Shown one piece after another: positions 26,567 through 34,880 of a stretch of DNA of 64,000 nucleotides. This DNA comes from DASWJQ01 sp036397095 (GTDB lineage Bacteria > Chloroflexota > Anaerolineae > Anaerolineales > E44-bin32): contig DASWJQ010000111.1 of assembly GCA_036397095.1 (NCBI GenBank), positions 85,266 through 149,265 on the forward strand, given 5' to 3'. Both the position numbers and the translations under genes were made by a program. Below the pieces are notes generated by a model. The model made no database searches and had not been told where the DNA came from. It was given only the letters and a program-made list of their open reading frames with translations. Numbering within the stretch: the first letter of the stretch is position 1; each line of letters starts with the position of its first letter.

Positions 26567-27892
26567 ATGTTCGAGAGTGAAGAAAAGGTAAGCCAGGAGA
26601 ATCCAGCCGCCGAGAATGGCGCCGAGGCGGTGCACCCGATGCTTCTGCTCCTGGAGAGCGAAGCCTATGACGTCGAAACGCCGCGTCGGGGCGAGATTCG
26701 CAAGGGTGTAATCGCCCGCTTGGGCGAGAACGACATGCTGGTCGACATCGGGGCCAAATCCGAAGGGATGGTCGCCAGCAACGAACTCGATCAGATGCCA
26801 GCCGAAGCCCGCGCCGCACTCAAGGTCGGCGACGAGATCACGGTCTACGTCGTCCGGACCGGCGAGCGCGACGGCGTCATCACCTTGTCGCTGCTTAAGG
26901 CCGAGGAAGAGAAGGACTGGGAGCTGGCCGAAGAATTGCTCAAGTCGGAAGAGAACTACGAGGGGGAGGTCGACGGATTCAATAAGGGCGGACTGATCGT
27001 CAAGGTTGGGCGGCTGCGCGGCTTCGTGCCGGCGTCGCAAGTCAGCCTTTCCCGCCGGCGTCGGGCTGGCGGCGAAACCCCCGAGGAGCGCTGGGGGGAA
27101 ATGGTCACCGAACCGATTGTCGTTAAGGTGATCGAAGTCGATCGGCGCCGCAACCGGCTGATCCTGTCCGAGCGGGAAGCGGCGCGCGAGGCCCGCGACA
27201 TGCTCAAAGAGCGGCTGATCGAAGAATTGAAGCCGGGCGAAATCCGCACCGGTCACGTGATCAGCCTGGCTGACTTTGGTGCCTTTGTCGATATCGGCGG
27301 GGCCGATGGTCTGGTCCACACCTCCGAGTTGTCCTGGAAGCGGGTTAACCACCCCAGCGACATCCTGGAGGTTGGCCAGGAGGTCCAGGTGAAGGTTCTT
27401 GATCTGGACCTGGAGCGCAAGCGCATCAGCCTATCCTTGCGCGAGCTGGAAGCCGATCCGTGGGATGAAATCGCGGCCAGGTTTAAGGAAGGAATGCTGG
27501 TCGAAGGCATGATCACCAAACTGACCAAGTTTGGCGCTTTCGCCCGTCTGGCCGAGACCGATGACTACGAAGTCGAGGGCTTGATCCACATCTCCGAGCT
27601 GGCCAACCACCGCATCGAGCATCCGCGCGAAGTGGTCAGCGAAGGCGAAACGTTGACGCTGCGGGTGATCAATGTCGAGCCTGACCGCCGGCGCATTGGC
27701 CTGAGCCTGAGCAAGGTTGACTCCCAGGAATTCGCCGAGAAGGACTGGGAATCGGCAATGGAAGACCTGGAGCCTGGGGCCGAAGCCGCGTCCGAGGCTG
27801 AGGTGGAAGTTGAAGTCGAGGCCGAGGCCGAGGTCGTGGACTTCGACGCCGAACTCGAGGCCGAGGATCCTGGCGGGGGCGACGAGGACTAG
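26567..27892 (+). CDS. rpsA: 30S ribosomal protein S1 (four S1 domains)
   Basis: 441 aa from MFESEEKVSQENP; an in-frame ATG at 26549 (MERAQSM...) is an equally possible start, and GGAG at 26551 favours 26567. Four S1 RNA-binding repeats are visible: RRGEIRKGVIARLGENDMLVDIG; NYEGEVDGFNKGGLIVKVG; RTGHVISLADFGAFVDIGG; and VEGMITKLTKFGAFARL. The tail is highly acidic (EAEVEVEVEAEAEV). It binds mRNA on the 30S subunit. The four-domain form is shorter than the six-domain proteobacterial S1. A terminator follows. Confidence 0.9.
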   Translation: MFESEEKVSQENPAAENGAEAVHPMLLLLESEAYDVETPRRGEIRKGVIARLGENDMLVDIGAKSEGMVASNELDQMPAEARAALKVGDEITVYVVRTGERDGVITLSLLKAEEEKDWELAEELLKSEENYEGEVDGFNKGGLIVKVGRLRGFVPASQVSLSRRRRAGGETPEERWGEMVTEPIVVKVIEVDRRRNRLILSEREAAREARDMLKERLIEELKPGEIRTGHVISLADFGAFVDIGGADGLVHTSELSWKRVNHPSDILEVGQEVQVKVLDLDLERKRISLSLRELEADPWDEIAARFKEGMLVEGMITKLTKFGAFARLAETDDYEVEGLIHISELANHRIEHPREVVSEGETLTLRVINVEPDRRRIGLSLSKVDSQEFAEKDWESAMEDLEPGAEAASEAEVEVEVEAEAEVVDFDAELEAEDPGGGDED

Positions 27893-27909
27893 ACTCGACT
27901 CTGCTGGCT

Positions 27910-27945
27910 GCCGGGCGAACCCAAAGGTCCGCCCGGTTTGCTTTC
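27910..27945 (+). terminator. Terminator after the S1 gene
   Basis: CCGGGCG (27911-27917) pairs with CGCCCGG (27930-27936) across a 12-nt loop, followed by TTTGCTTT. Confidence 0.7.
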
Positions 27946-28016
27946 CGGACCGTATCCACCCTAGGTACCCCTGCACCCACGCTAACAACACGTTAACCTA
28001 GGCGAAAGACGACCTT

Positions 28017-28041
28017 TGGTAGAATCATGACCAAGTTGGTC
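28017..28041 (+). promoter_or_regulatory. Extended -10 promoter and operator-like palindrome before clpC
   Basis: TGG-TAGAAT forms an extended -10 (28017-28025). Starting 4 nt downstream, GACCAA-G-TTGGTC (28029-28041) is a perfect inverted repeat that covers the predicted transcription start. It is not the Firmicutes CtsR box, but its position fits a repressor site. Confidence 0.5.
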
Positions 28042-28083
28042 GTTTAGCTGCGACCGCAGGCACTGTTGGTGGAGGTTTCCCAA

Positions 28084-30588
28084 GTGGCCGACGACAAGAT
28101 GCAGCGCTTTACTCAGCGAGCAAGGCGTGTTCTCAGCTTGGCACACGAAGAAGCTGAGCGCATGCACCACAACTACATCGGCACCGAGCACTTGCTGCTC
28201 GGGCTGATTCGCGAGGAAGGTGGCGTCGCCGGCAGGGTCCTGCGTGAGCTGGGTCTCGACCCGGCACGGGTTAAGGAGATGGTCGAGCGGCTTTCGGGTA
28301 TCGGCCGTCACGCCGGCGGCCGCATTGAGCTGGCACCCGGTACCGAGCAAGTGCTCCAGCTGGCCATCGAAGAGGCCCGCCGTATGGGCCATCATTACAT
28401 CGGCACGGAGCACCTGCTGCTGGGCATGGTGCGGCAGGATGAAGGCGTGGGCCTGGATGTACTGCGCCGCTTGGGCGTGACCCCCGAACAAATTCGGCGC
28501 CAAACCCGGCGCATCCTGCAGGAGAGCCCGAGCCGGCGGTCGTCGCAGCCAAGCCGGCGCAGCCGCGGCAGCAGCAAGTCGGAAGCCAAGACCCCCTTGC
28601 TGGACCAATTGGCGACCGACCTGACGGATCTGGCGGGCGAAGGCAAGCTCGATCCTGTGATTGGTCGCGAGACCGAGATCGAGCGGGTCATCCAGATCCT
28701 GGCCCGCCGCACCAAGAACAATCCGGCTCTCATCGGGGAGCCCGGCGTCGGCAAGACGGCCATCGTCGAGGGATTGGCTCAGCGGATTGTGGCCAGTGAG
28801 ATCCCGGACCCATTGCTGGACAAACGTGTCCTGCAGTTGGATGTCGGATCACTGGTCGCCGGCACGATGTACCGGGGCCAGTTCGAAGAGCGCCTCAAGC
28901 GGGTCATCGAAGAGCTCAAGGCGACGACTGCCATCCTGTTTATCGACGAGGTCCACATGCTGGTCGGGGCTGGCTCGGCCGGGTCATCGGTCGATGCCGC
29001 CAACATCCTCAAGCCGGCGTTGTCGCGCGGTGAATTGCAGGTGATCGGCGCCACGACAATGGATGAGTACCGCAAGTACATCGAGAGCGATGCCGCCCTC
29101 GAACGCCGCTTCCAACCGGTGATGGTCGAAGAGCCTTCGATTGAAGAAACCATCAGCATCCTGCGCGGCGTCAAGCGACCTTACGAGGAGCACCACAACC
29201 TCAAGATTACGGACGAGGCGATCGAGGCGGCGGCCACACTTTCGGCGCGCTACGTTACCGAGCGCTTCCTGCCAGATAAGGCGATCGATTTGATTGACGA
29301 GTCGGCTTCGCGGGTGCGCATGTACAAGAGCCCTGAGGCCAAGACGATGCGCACCATGATCAGCAAGCTGCGCGAAACCCGCGAGGCGCACCAGCAGGCG
29401 ATGGATGAGGCTCGTTATGACGACGCTCAGGAGCTGATGGACCGCCAGGCCGGCCTCGAAGAACAACTTGAGGGGCTGCGTGGCGGCTGGTCCGATACGG
29501 ACAAGCGCAGCGAACTGGTGGCCGAGGATATTGCCGAGGTCGTTTCGATGTGGACCGGCGTACCGGTCATGCAGATTGCCCACGAAGAGTCCGCGCGTCT
29601 GCTCGAAATGGAGCAGGCGCTGCACGAACGCATTGTCGGTCAGGACGAGGCCATCGAGGCCATCTCCAAGGCCGTGCGCCGCTCGCGGGCCGGCTTGAAA
29701 GACCCCCACCGGCCGATCGGGTCATTTATTTTCTTGGGCCCAACCGGCGTCGGCAAGACCGAGTTGACCAAGGCCCTGGCCGAGTTCATCTTCGGCTCCG
29801 AAGATGCCCTGGTCCAGATCGACATGTCGGAGTTCATGGAACGGCACAACATCAGCCGCCTGGTCGGCGCGCCCCCCGGCTATGTCGGCTACGAAGAGGC
29901 CGGGCAGTTGACCGAAGCCATCCGGCGCCGGCCGTACTCGATCGTGGTTTTCGACGAAATTGAGAAGGCCCATCCGGAAGCGCACAACATGCTCCTGCAG
30001 ATCATGGAAGAGGGGCAGCTGACCGATGCCCGCGGCCGGCGGGTTGATTTCCGCAATGCGATCGTGGTCATGACGTCCAACATAGGTGCCGAACTGATCC
30101 AACGCCAGACCAGCATCGGTTTCAACTTGAAGCAAGCCGATGATGGCGAGGAGATCGGCTACTCGGAAATGCGGCGCAAGCTGATGGATGCGCTGCGCAA
30201 GGTGTTCCGGCCGGAGTTTATCAACAGGGTGGACGCCATCATTGTGTTCCATGCGCTGACCAAGGGCCAAATTGTGTCGATCGTCGATCTTGAGATCGCC
30301 AAGGTGGCCGCCCGCCTGACCGACCAGGACCTCGACATCCGGCTAACGGATGCCGCCAAACGCGTGCTGGCCGACGCGGGTTACGATCCCGAAATGGGCG
30401 CCCGCCCGCTCAAGCGAGTCATTCAGCGAGAGATTGAGGACCGGCTGTCAGATGCCTTGTTGGCCTCCCGCTTCGAACCCGGCGATCGGATTTTGATCGA
30501 CGCCGACGGCGACGAGTTGGTGCTGCGCAAGGATGAAGCCGCGGCGGAGCCCGACGAAGAGCCACAACAGGCGATCCCGGCCGGCTGA
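28084..30588 (+). CDS. clpC: ATP-dependent Clp protease ATPase subunit ClpC
   Basis: 834 aa from a GTG at 28084, chosen by GGAGG 8 nt upstream; earlier TTG/GTG codons lie before that ribosome site. Two N-terminal Clp repeats (QRFTQRARRVLSLAHEEA and the paired IGTEHLLLG motifs), AAA+ module 1 (GEPGVGKT), a short middle region of UVR type (DEARYDDAQELMDRQAGLEEQL) and AAA+ module 2 (GPTGVGKT) are in order. The short middle domain separates it from ClpB. It unfolds substrates for ClpP; clpP is not in the window. A terminator follows the stop. Confidence 0.95.
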   Translation: MADDKMQRFTQRARRVLSLAHEEAERMHHNYIGTEHLLLGLIREEGGVAGRVLRELGLDPARVKEMVERLSGIGRHAGGRIELAPGTEQVLQLAIEEARRMGHHYIGTEHLLLGMVRQDEGVGLDVLRRLGVTPEQIRRQTRRILQESPSRRSSQPSRRSRGSSKSEAKTPLLDQLATDLTDLAGEGKLDPVIGRETEIERVIQILARRTKNNPALIGEPGVGKTAIVEGLAQRIVASEIPDPLLDKRVLQLDVGSLVAGTMYRGQFEERLKRVIEELKATTAILFIDEVHMLVGAGSAGSSVDAANILKPALSRGELQVIGATTMDEYRKYIESDAALERRFQPVMVEEPSIEETISILRGVKRPYEEHHNLKITDEAIEAAATLSARYVTERFLPDKAIDLIDESASRVRMYKSPEAKTMRTMISKLRETREAHQQAMDEARYDDAQELMDRQAGLEEQLEGLRGGWSDTDKRSELVAEDIAEVVSMWTGVPVMQIAHEESARLLEMEQALHERIVGQDEAIEAISKAVRRSRAGLKDPHRPIGSFIFLGPTGVGKTELTKALAEFIFGSEDALVQIDMSEFMERHNISRLVGAPPGYVGYEEAGQLTEAIRRRPYSIVVFDEIEKAHPEAHNMLLQIMEEGQLTDARGRRVDFRNAIVVMTSNIGAELIQRQTSIGFNLKQADDGEEIGYSEMRRKLMDALRKVFRPEFINRVDAIIVFHALTKGQIVSIVDLEIAKVAARLTDQDLDIRLTDAAKRVLADAGYDPEMGARPLKRVIQREIEDRLSDALLASRFEPGDRILIDADGDELVLRKDEAAAEPDEEPQQAIPAG

Positions 30589-30616
30589 CCCGACTGGTCG
30601 GCGAAAGAAAGAAGAC

Positions 30617-30648
30617 GGGCCGTCTCGAAGAGACGGCCCCGTTCTTTT
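30617..30648 (+). terminator. Terminator after clpC
   Basis: GGGCCGTCTC (30617-30626), loop GAA, GAGACGGCCC (30630-30639), then CGTTCTTTT. A 10-bp perfect stem. Confidence 0.85.
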
Positions 30649-30657
30649 CCGGACCAC

Positions 30658-30687
30658 TGTAGGGACGTTGTATACAACGTCCCTACA
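30658..30687. repeat. 30-bp palindromic repeat, copy 2 (perfect)
   Basis: TGTAGGGACGTTGTA followed directly by its exact reverse complement TACAACGTCCCTACA. It is near-identical to the element at 16220-16249. It lies just after the clpC terminator and before the radA promoter. Confidence 0.8.
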
Positions 30688-30741
30688 CGCTTTCACGCGC
30701 AAAGTGCAGGTCCTATTGCGCGCTCGTGGATCGTCCGGTTC

Positions 30742-30747
30742 TATAAT
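30742..30747 (+). promoter_or_regulatory. -10 box of radA
   Basis: TATAAT 16 nt before the GTG at 30764. The leader of about 10 nt carries GGAGG. An ATG overlaps the box (TATAATG) and is therefore an unlikely start. Confidence 0.55.
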
Positions 30748-30763
30748 GGCCGGCGGAGGAATC

Positions 30764-32155
30764 GTGGTCAAGACCAAGACCGTTTACGTATGCCAGGAAT
30801 GCGGGCGCAAGGCGCCCAAGCCGATGGGCCGTTGTCCCCAATGCGATTCGTGGAACAGCATGGTGGAGGAGGTCGAGCGCGGCGGACGAGAGGGTGGCGG
30901 TCGCCGGGGTGTGCGCGTCGACTCACAACCCCAGCGCCTGCGGGACATCACTGGCGACGCCGAAGCCCGCTGGCCACTGCCGATCGAAGAATTCGCCCGC
31001 GTGCTTGGGGGTGGGGTTGTGCCGGGCTCGGTCGTGCTGGTCGGTGGCGATCCCGGGATCGGCAAATCCACGCTGCTTCTGCAGACGGCGTTGGTCATGG
31101 CGGACGGCGGCCGGGTGCTGTACGTGTCCGGCGAGGAATCGGAACCCCAAATGAAGGCCCGTGCGCTGCGTCTGATGGGCGAGGCGGCCCTGCCGGATGA
31201 GTTGTATCTTCTGACCGAAACCAGTCTGGAGGCGATCGAGCAGCACCTACAGTCGCTTTCGCCGAGGCTGGCGGTGATTGATTCGATCCAAACGCTGCAC
31301 TCGGCCGATCTCGAGTCGGCCGCTGGCTCGGTGTCCCAGGTGCGCGAATGCGCCAGCCGCCTGCAAACGCTGGCCAAAGCGGCCGACGTCGCCCTGTTTC
31401 TGGTTGGGCATGTAACCAAAGAGGGCACGATTGCAGGCCCGCGGGTGCTGGAGCACATTGTCGATACGGTGCTGTATCTTGAGGGCGACCGTTTTCACGC
31501 CTATCGGTTGCTGCGTTCGGTCAAGAACCGCTTCGGCCCAACGACCGAGGTCGGCGTGTTTGAGATGGGATCGAGCGGTATGGAGCAGGTCCCCAATCCG
31601 TCGGAGGCCTTTTTGGCCGAGCGCGTCGTCAAGTCGCCGGGCTCGGCCGTGGCGGTAACGATGGAGGGCACGCGGCCACTGCTTGTCGAAGTGCAGGGGC
31701 TGACCAGCTCGACCAGCTTCGGCAACCCTCGGCGCACGGCCAATGGTCTGGACTATAACCGGCTGCTCTTGATCATCGCCGTCCTGACCCGCCGGGTCGG
31801 GCTGTCGCTGTCCGACCAGGACGTGTTCGCCAATGTGGTCGGCGGACTGCAGGTGAGCGAGCCAGCCGCTGATTTGGCGCTGGCGGCGGCGTTGGCTTCG
31901 TCGGTGCGTGATCGACCGCTGCCGGCCGATATGGTCCTGGTGGGCGAGGTTGGATTGTCCGGCGAGCTGCGCAGCGTCCCCCAACTGCCGGCCCGGCTGA
32001 CCGAGGCCGCCAAGCTTGGCTTCCGACAGGCGATTGTGGCGGCGAGCGTCCGGGGCCATGACGCCTGGCCCGCCGGGCTCAAGGTCACGCCGGCACGGTC
32101 GGTGACAGCCGCGCTCGAGGCCGCTTTTAAGGCGGACTTGTCCACCGGCAGCTGA
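30764..32155 (+). CDS. radA: DNA repair protein RadA
   Basis: About 463 aa from GTG 30764 (GGAGG 4 nt upstream). An N-terminal C4 zinc finger (CQECGRKAPKPMGRCPQC), a RecA-like core with Walker A GGDPGIGKST and YVSGEES, the RadA-specific KNRFG motif, and a C-terminal Lon-like domain (VGEVGLSGELRSVPQ) are present. It drives branch migration and processing of recombination intermediates. It is followed by a 558-bp spacer and dnaA on the same strand. Confidence 0.95.
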   Translation: MVKTKTVYVCQECGRKAPKPMGRCPQCDSWNSMVEEVERGGREGGGRRGVRVDSQPQRLRDITGDAEARWPLPIEEFARVLGGGVVPGSVVLVGGDPGIGKSTLLLQTALVMADGGRVLYVSGEESEPQMKARALRLMGEAALPDELYLLTETSLEAIEQHLQSLSPRLAVIDSIQTLHSADLESAAGSVSQVRECASRLQTLAKAADVALFLVGHVTKEGTIAGPRVLEHIVDTVLYLEGDRFHAYRLLRSVKNRFGPTTEVGVFEMGSSGMEQVPNPSEAFLAERVVKSPGSAVAVTMEGTRPLLVEVQGLTSSTSFGNPRRTANGLDYNRLLLIIAVLTRRVGLSLSDQDVFANVVGGLQVSEPAADLALAAALASSVRDRPLPADMVLVGEVGLSGELRSVPQLPARLTEAAKLGFRQAIVAASVRGHDAWPAGLKVTPARSVTAALEAAFKADLSTGS

Positions 32156-32483
32156 AGCCGGGACCCCGTTGCCGGCAAACTTCACAATGTTAAAGAAAGT
32201 GGCCAACTCCAAGCCCACCGCCGGCATCTAGGACTGACCATCCGGTCGGTGTGGCTCGGGAGTTTTTCTTTAAGCTGGGCCCAAGCCAATGATGTGGCAA
32301 GCGGTCGAGGCCGGTGATGGCTATATGTTGGCAATGGTCGCGTCAAGGCCCAAGATACGGCGTCTGAGGGCGGGACCATCAGATGAGACAGCTAGGCCAA
32401 GCCGTCGAGTGGTGCCGTATTCTCTTTAACATTGGATCGCCTTAAATCTTGGCATCTTTTTAGATTGTCGGATGCCTAGCGTA

Positions 32484-32512
32484 TTGTCCAGCACGGTCCG
32501 CTAGGCTATGAT
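32484..32512 (+). promoter_or_regulatory. Promoter of dnaA
   Basis: TTGTCC (32484-32489), 17 bp, TATGAT (32507-32512). The predicted start near 32519 gives a leader of about 195 nt. Confidence 0.6.
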
Positions 32513-32580
32513 GAACTCGTTGTTCCGGGAGGCAAGATCGGTCCCGCCGAGCCGGAAGGGTGATGGACCGACGAAGTACG

Positions 32581-32603
32581 CAACCGGCCCCCTCGGCCGG
32601 TTG
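32581..32603 (+). promoter_or_regulatory. Hairpin in the dnaA leader
   Basis: CAACCGGCC, loop CCCTC, GGCCGGTTG: nine perfect base pairs in the long leader. No T-tract follows, so it is not a terminator. It may be an mRNA structure or a protein-binding site. Confidence 0.55.
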
Positions 32604-32713
32604 ACCGCCCCCACCCATGGCGCGGAACTGCGCGTGCCAAGAACTAACGCACTCGATAGCAGGCGACCAGGCTGAAGGCGCCTTGGAACTATGGCGCATC
32701 CTCGGAGGTGGGC

Positions 32714-34081
32714 ATGAACGCAGAGCGACAGTGGCAAGCGGCGCTCGGGCAACTTCAGCTCGAACTGCCCCGGGCGGCGTTTGACACGTGGGTGCGCGAT
32801 GCGGAATTGCTGGCATATGAGGATGGGGCTTTTGTCATTGGAGTGCGCAACGCCTATGCACGTGATTGGCTGCAGGACCGGCTGCTGGCGTCGGTCAAGC
32901 GCACGCTAACCGGGATTGTTGGCCGGACGGTCGAAGTGCGCTTTGTTGTATGGCAGGGAGAGCGTCACCCGGAGAATGGTCAGCCGGCCGCGCCGCTCGC
33001 TGGCCCGTCAAGCTCGATGGGATCCAGGGAGTTATTGCCCGCCTCGGCGCCCAAGTGGGACATGAGCGCCCGCTACACCTTCGACAACTTCGTTGTCGGG
33101 CCAAGCAATCGGTTGGCGCATGCCGCGGCGCTGGCGGTGGCCGAGAGCCCGGCCAAAGCTTACAACCCGCTGTTCCTCTACGGTGGGGTTGGTCTGGGCA
33201 AGACCCACTTGCTGCACGCTATCGGCCACGCCTGCTGCCAACAGGGTTTGCAGGTGCTGTATGTGTCGTCGGAAGAGTTCACCAACGACATGATCAACGC
33301 CATTCGGTCGCACACCACCGACACCTTCCGCGGACGCTATCGCGATATCGATGTGCTGCTGATCGACGATATCCAATTCATCGCCGGCAAGGAGTCGACC
33401 CAGGAAGAGTTTTTCCATACTTTCAACACCTTGCACAGCCACGAGAAGCAAATTGTGATCTCGTCCGACCGCCCGCCCAAGGCGCTGGTCACGCTCGAGG
33501 AACGCCTGCGCTCAAGGTTCGAATGGGGGATGACGGCCGATGTCCAGGCGCCGGATTTTGAGACCCGGCTGATGATTCTACGCTCCAAGGCCGAGCGGGC
33601 CGGCCGCACGGTCGATTCGGCCTTGCTTGAGGTGGTGGCGCACCAAATCCAAAGCAATATTCGTGAACTCGAAGGTGCCCTCACCCGGGTGTTGGCCTAT
33701 GCTGATTTAAGTGGGGTTGAACTGGATCGGGATGTCGTCGACCGGGCGCTGGCCGACTTCTTGCCGAAGGAGGGGAGTCTGTCGGCGGACCAGATTATCC
33801 GTCTGGTGGCCGACCAATTCGGCGTTGATGAAGACCGGATGTTGAGCAGGGATCGGTCGCGCGAGGTGGCGCTGCCGCGCCAGGTGGCCATGTTCCTGAT
33901 CCGTGAGGAAACCGATGACTCGCTGCCGCAGATTGGAAAGGCGCTCGGCGGCCGCGATCATACAACCGTGATGTACGGCTGTGAAAAGATCGGCGATTTG
34001 ATCGAAACCGATGACAACCTGCGCCGGCAGGTGATGGCCATCCGCCAGAATTTGTACCAGCCGGCGGAGCGGCCAGCCTGA
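32714..34081 (+). CDS. dnaA: Chromosomal replication initiator DnaA
   Basis: 455 aa from ATG 32714 with GGAGG 5 nt upstream. Domain I is about residues 1-85 (ERQWQAALGQLQLELP... FDTWVRDA). A short linker follows, then the AAA+ domain with Walker A GGVGLGKTH, Walker B VLLIDDIQFIAGKE and the Arg-finger region. The domain IV helix-turn-helix ends with the signature GGRDHTTVMYGC. It opens the origin and loads the replisome. dnaN, recF and gyrB are not adjacent; radA and priA are the neighbours. Confidence 0.97.
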   Translation: MNAERQWQAALGQLQLELPRAAFDTWVRDAELLAYEDGAFVIGVRNAYARDWLQDRLLASVKRTLTGIVGRTVEVRFVVWQGERHPENGQPAAPLAGPSSSMGSRELLPASAPKWDMSARYTFDNFVVGPSNRLAHAAALAVAESPAKAYNPLFLYGGVGLGKTHLLHAIGHACCQQGLQVLYVSSEEFTNDMINAIRSHTTDTFRGRYRDIDVLLIDDIQFIAGKESTQEEFFHTFNTLHSHEKQIVISSDRPPKALVTLEERLRSRFEWGMTADVQAPDFETRLMILRSKAERAGRTVDSALLEVVAHQIQSNIRELEGALTRVLAYADLSGVELDRDVVDRALADFLPKEGSLSADQIIRLVADQFGVDEDRMLSRDRSREVALPRQVAMFLIREETDDSLPQIGKALGGRDHTTVMYGCEKIGDLIETDDNLRRQVMAIRQNLYQPAERPA

Positions 34082-34739
34082 GCCATCGGGGCTAGGGAGA
34101 GTTGTCCCCTGTCGGTTGTGACACTTGGCCCTACCAGGTCGGCCCGCCAGCCGCTAGGATGTTGATGAAGATCACCACAGCCAATTGACGGCGGCGGCTA
34201 ACAGCCTCTGGCAAACGAAGCGTTTCGATACCGACCTCGAGCGGGTCGGCGGGCGCTCAAAGCTAAGATACCGTGCCCCGGACGTCCTGCGAGTGGTGGT
34301 CTTCTCGCGTTAAGCAAGGCGATCAACGGTCAGCGATCAGCTCTCGGCGCGGAATGAGCGGCGCCAGGCGCTGGGCAAGAGGCGCTAGCACCCCAGTCGT
34401 GTTGGAACTACAGGGTAAGCGAAACGGGATCGGGTATCAGTCGTACCTGTCCCGTATCGCGTAATCCCTGCACTCGTATCCCTGGACTTTCGCCACATTT
34501 CCTCGCCGCGCGCTGAGCCTGTCGAAGCGCGCCCCTTCGTTCTGTCAGGTGCTGGTCGGCCCTGTGCTGGGACGATGCCGACATCGGGTTCTATGAATTG
34601 GGCTGCACTGTGCCTGTGCGAACCGCCATGCGCCCCTACGGAGGGTGGCCATCGGCTGAAGGGTTTCTTAGCGGCTGATTGGCACGACGGTGCTATGACG
34701 CCGGCCGTACTTGTCCGATCTGGACCATGCTGATCGCTA

Positions 34740-34763
34740 GGGCGCATTGCCATGCGCCCCTAC
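34740..34763. repeat. GTAGGGGCGCAT-type inverted repeat
   Basis: GGGCGCAT (34740-34747), TGCC, ATGCGCCC (34752-34759), then CTAC. Its right half recurs at 34625-34639. It resembles the GTAGGGACGTT palindromes in layout but has a different core. Confidence 0.6.
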
Positions 34764-34832
34764 AGGTCGGTATCTGGTCCGGCACAGCCTACCTGCAAGG
34801 GCATTCATTCCTCCGGACTTACCATTCTTCCG

Positions 34833-34853
34833 TATCACATATCACGTATCACC
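34833..34853. repeat. Tandem heptamer repeat TATCACN x3
   Basis: TATCACA, TATCACG and TATCACC follow without gaps, with a decayed TTTCAC unit after them and two CCAATCCC-like units beyond. Short and not obviously functional. Confidence 0.6.
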
Positions 34854-34880
34854 TTTCACATTCCCAATCCCCAATCCCTA

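Larger units (their letters stand above)
32156..32713. other. Long non-coding region upstream of dnaA
   Basis: No gene. The first 330 bp show no strong signal; 32410-32470 is AT-richer than its surroundings. The dnaA promoter (32484-32512), a leader of about 195 nt and a 9-bp hairpin (32581-32603) occupy the rest. I find no cluster of DnaA boxes (TTATCCACA); the nearest is TTGTCCAGC within the -35 region. An origin here is possible but unsupported. Confidence 0.55.
34082..34880. other. Repeat-rich non-coding spacer between convergent dnaA and priA
   Basis: About 800 bp without a credible gene. It contains: a stem GCGCGCT (34508-34514)/AGCGCGC (34526-34532) around GAGCCTGTCGA; two copies of GCCATGCGCCCCTAC (34625-34639 and 34749-34763), the second forming the inverted repeat GGGCGCAT-TGCC-ATGCGCCC (34740-34759); an ATCAGCTCTC motif near 34337 shared with 24.27 kb; and tandem TATCACN heptamers (34833-34853). 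It looks like an accumulation of dispersed repeat debris. Confidence 0.65.

Noticed and set aside
32521..32603. Riboswitch in the dnaA leader
   Set aside because: I could not match it to consensus elements of known classes; only one hairpin is clear and the rest may be unstructured.
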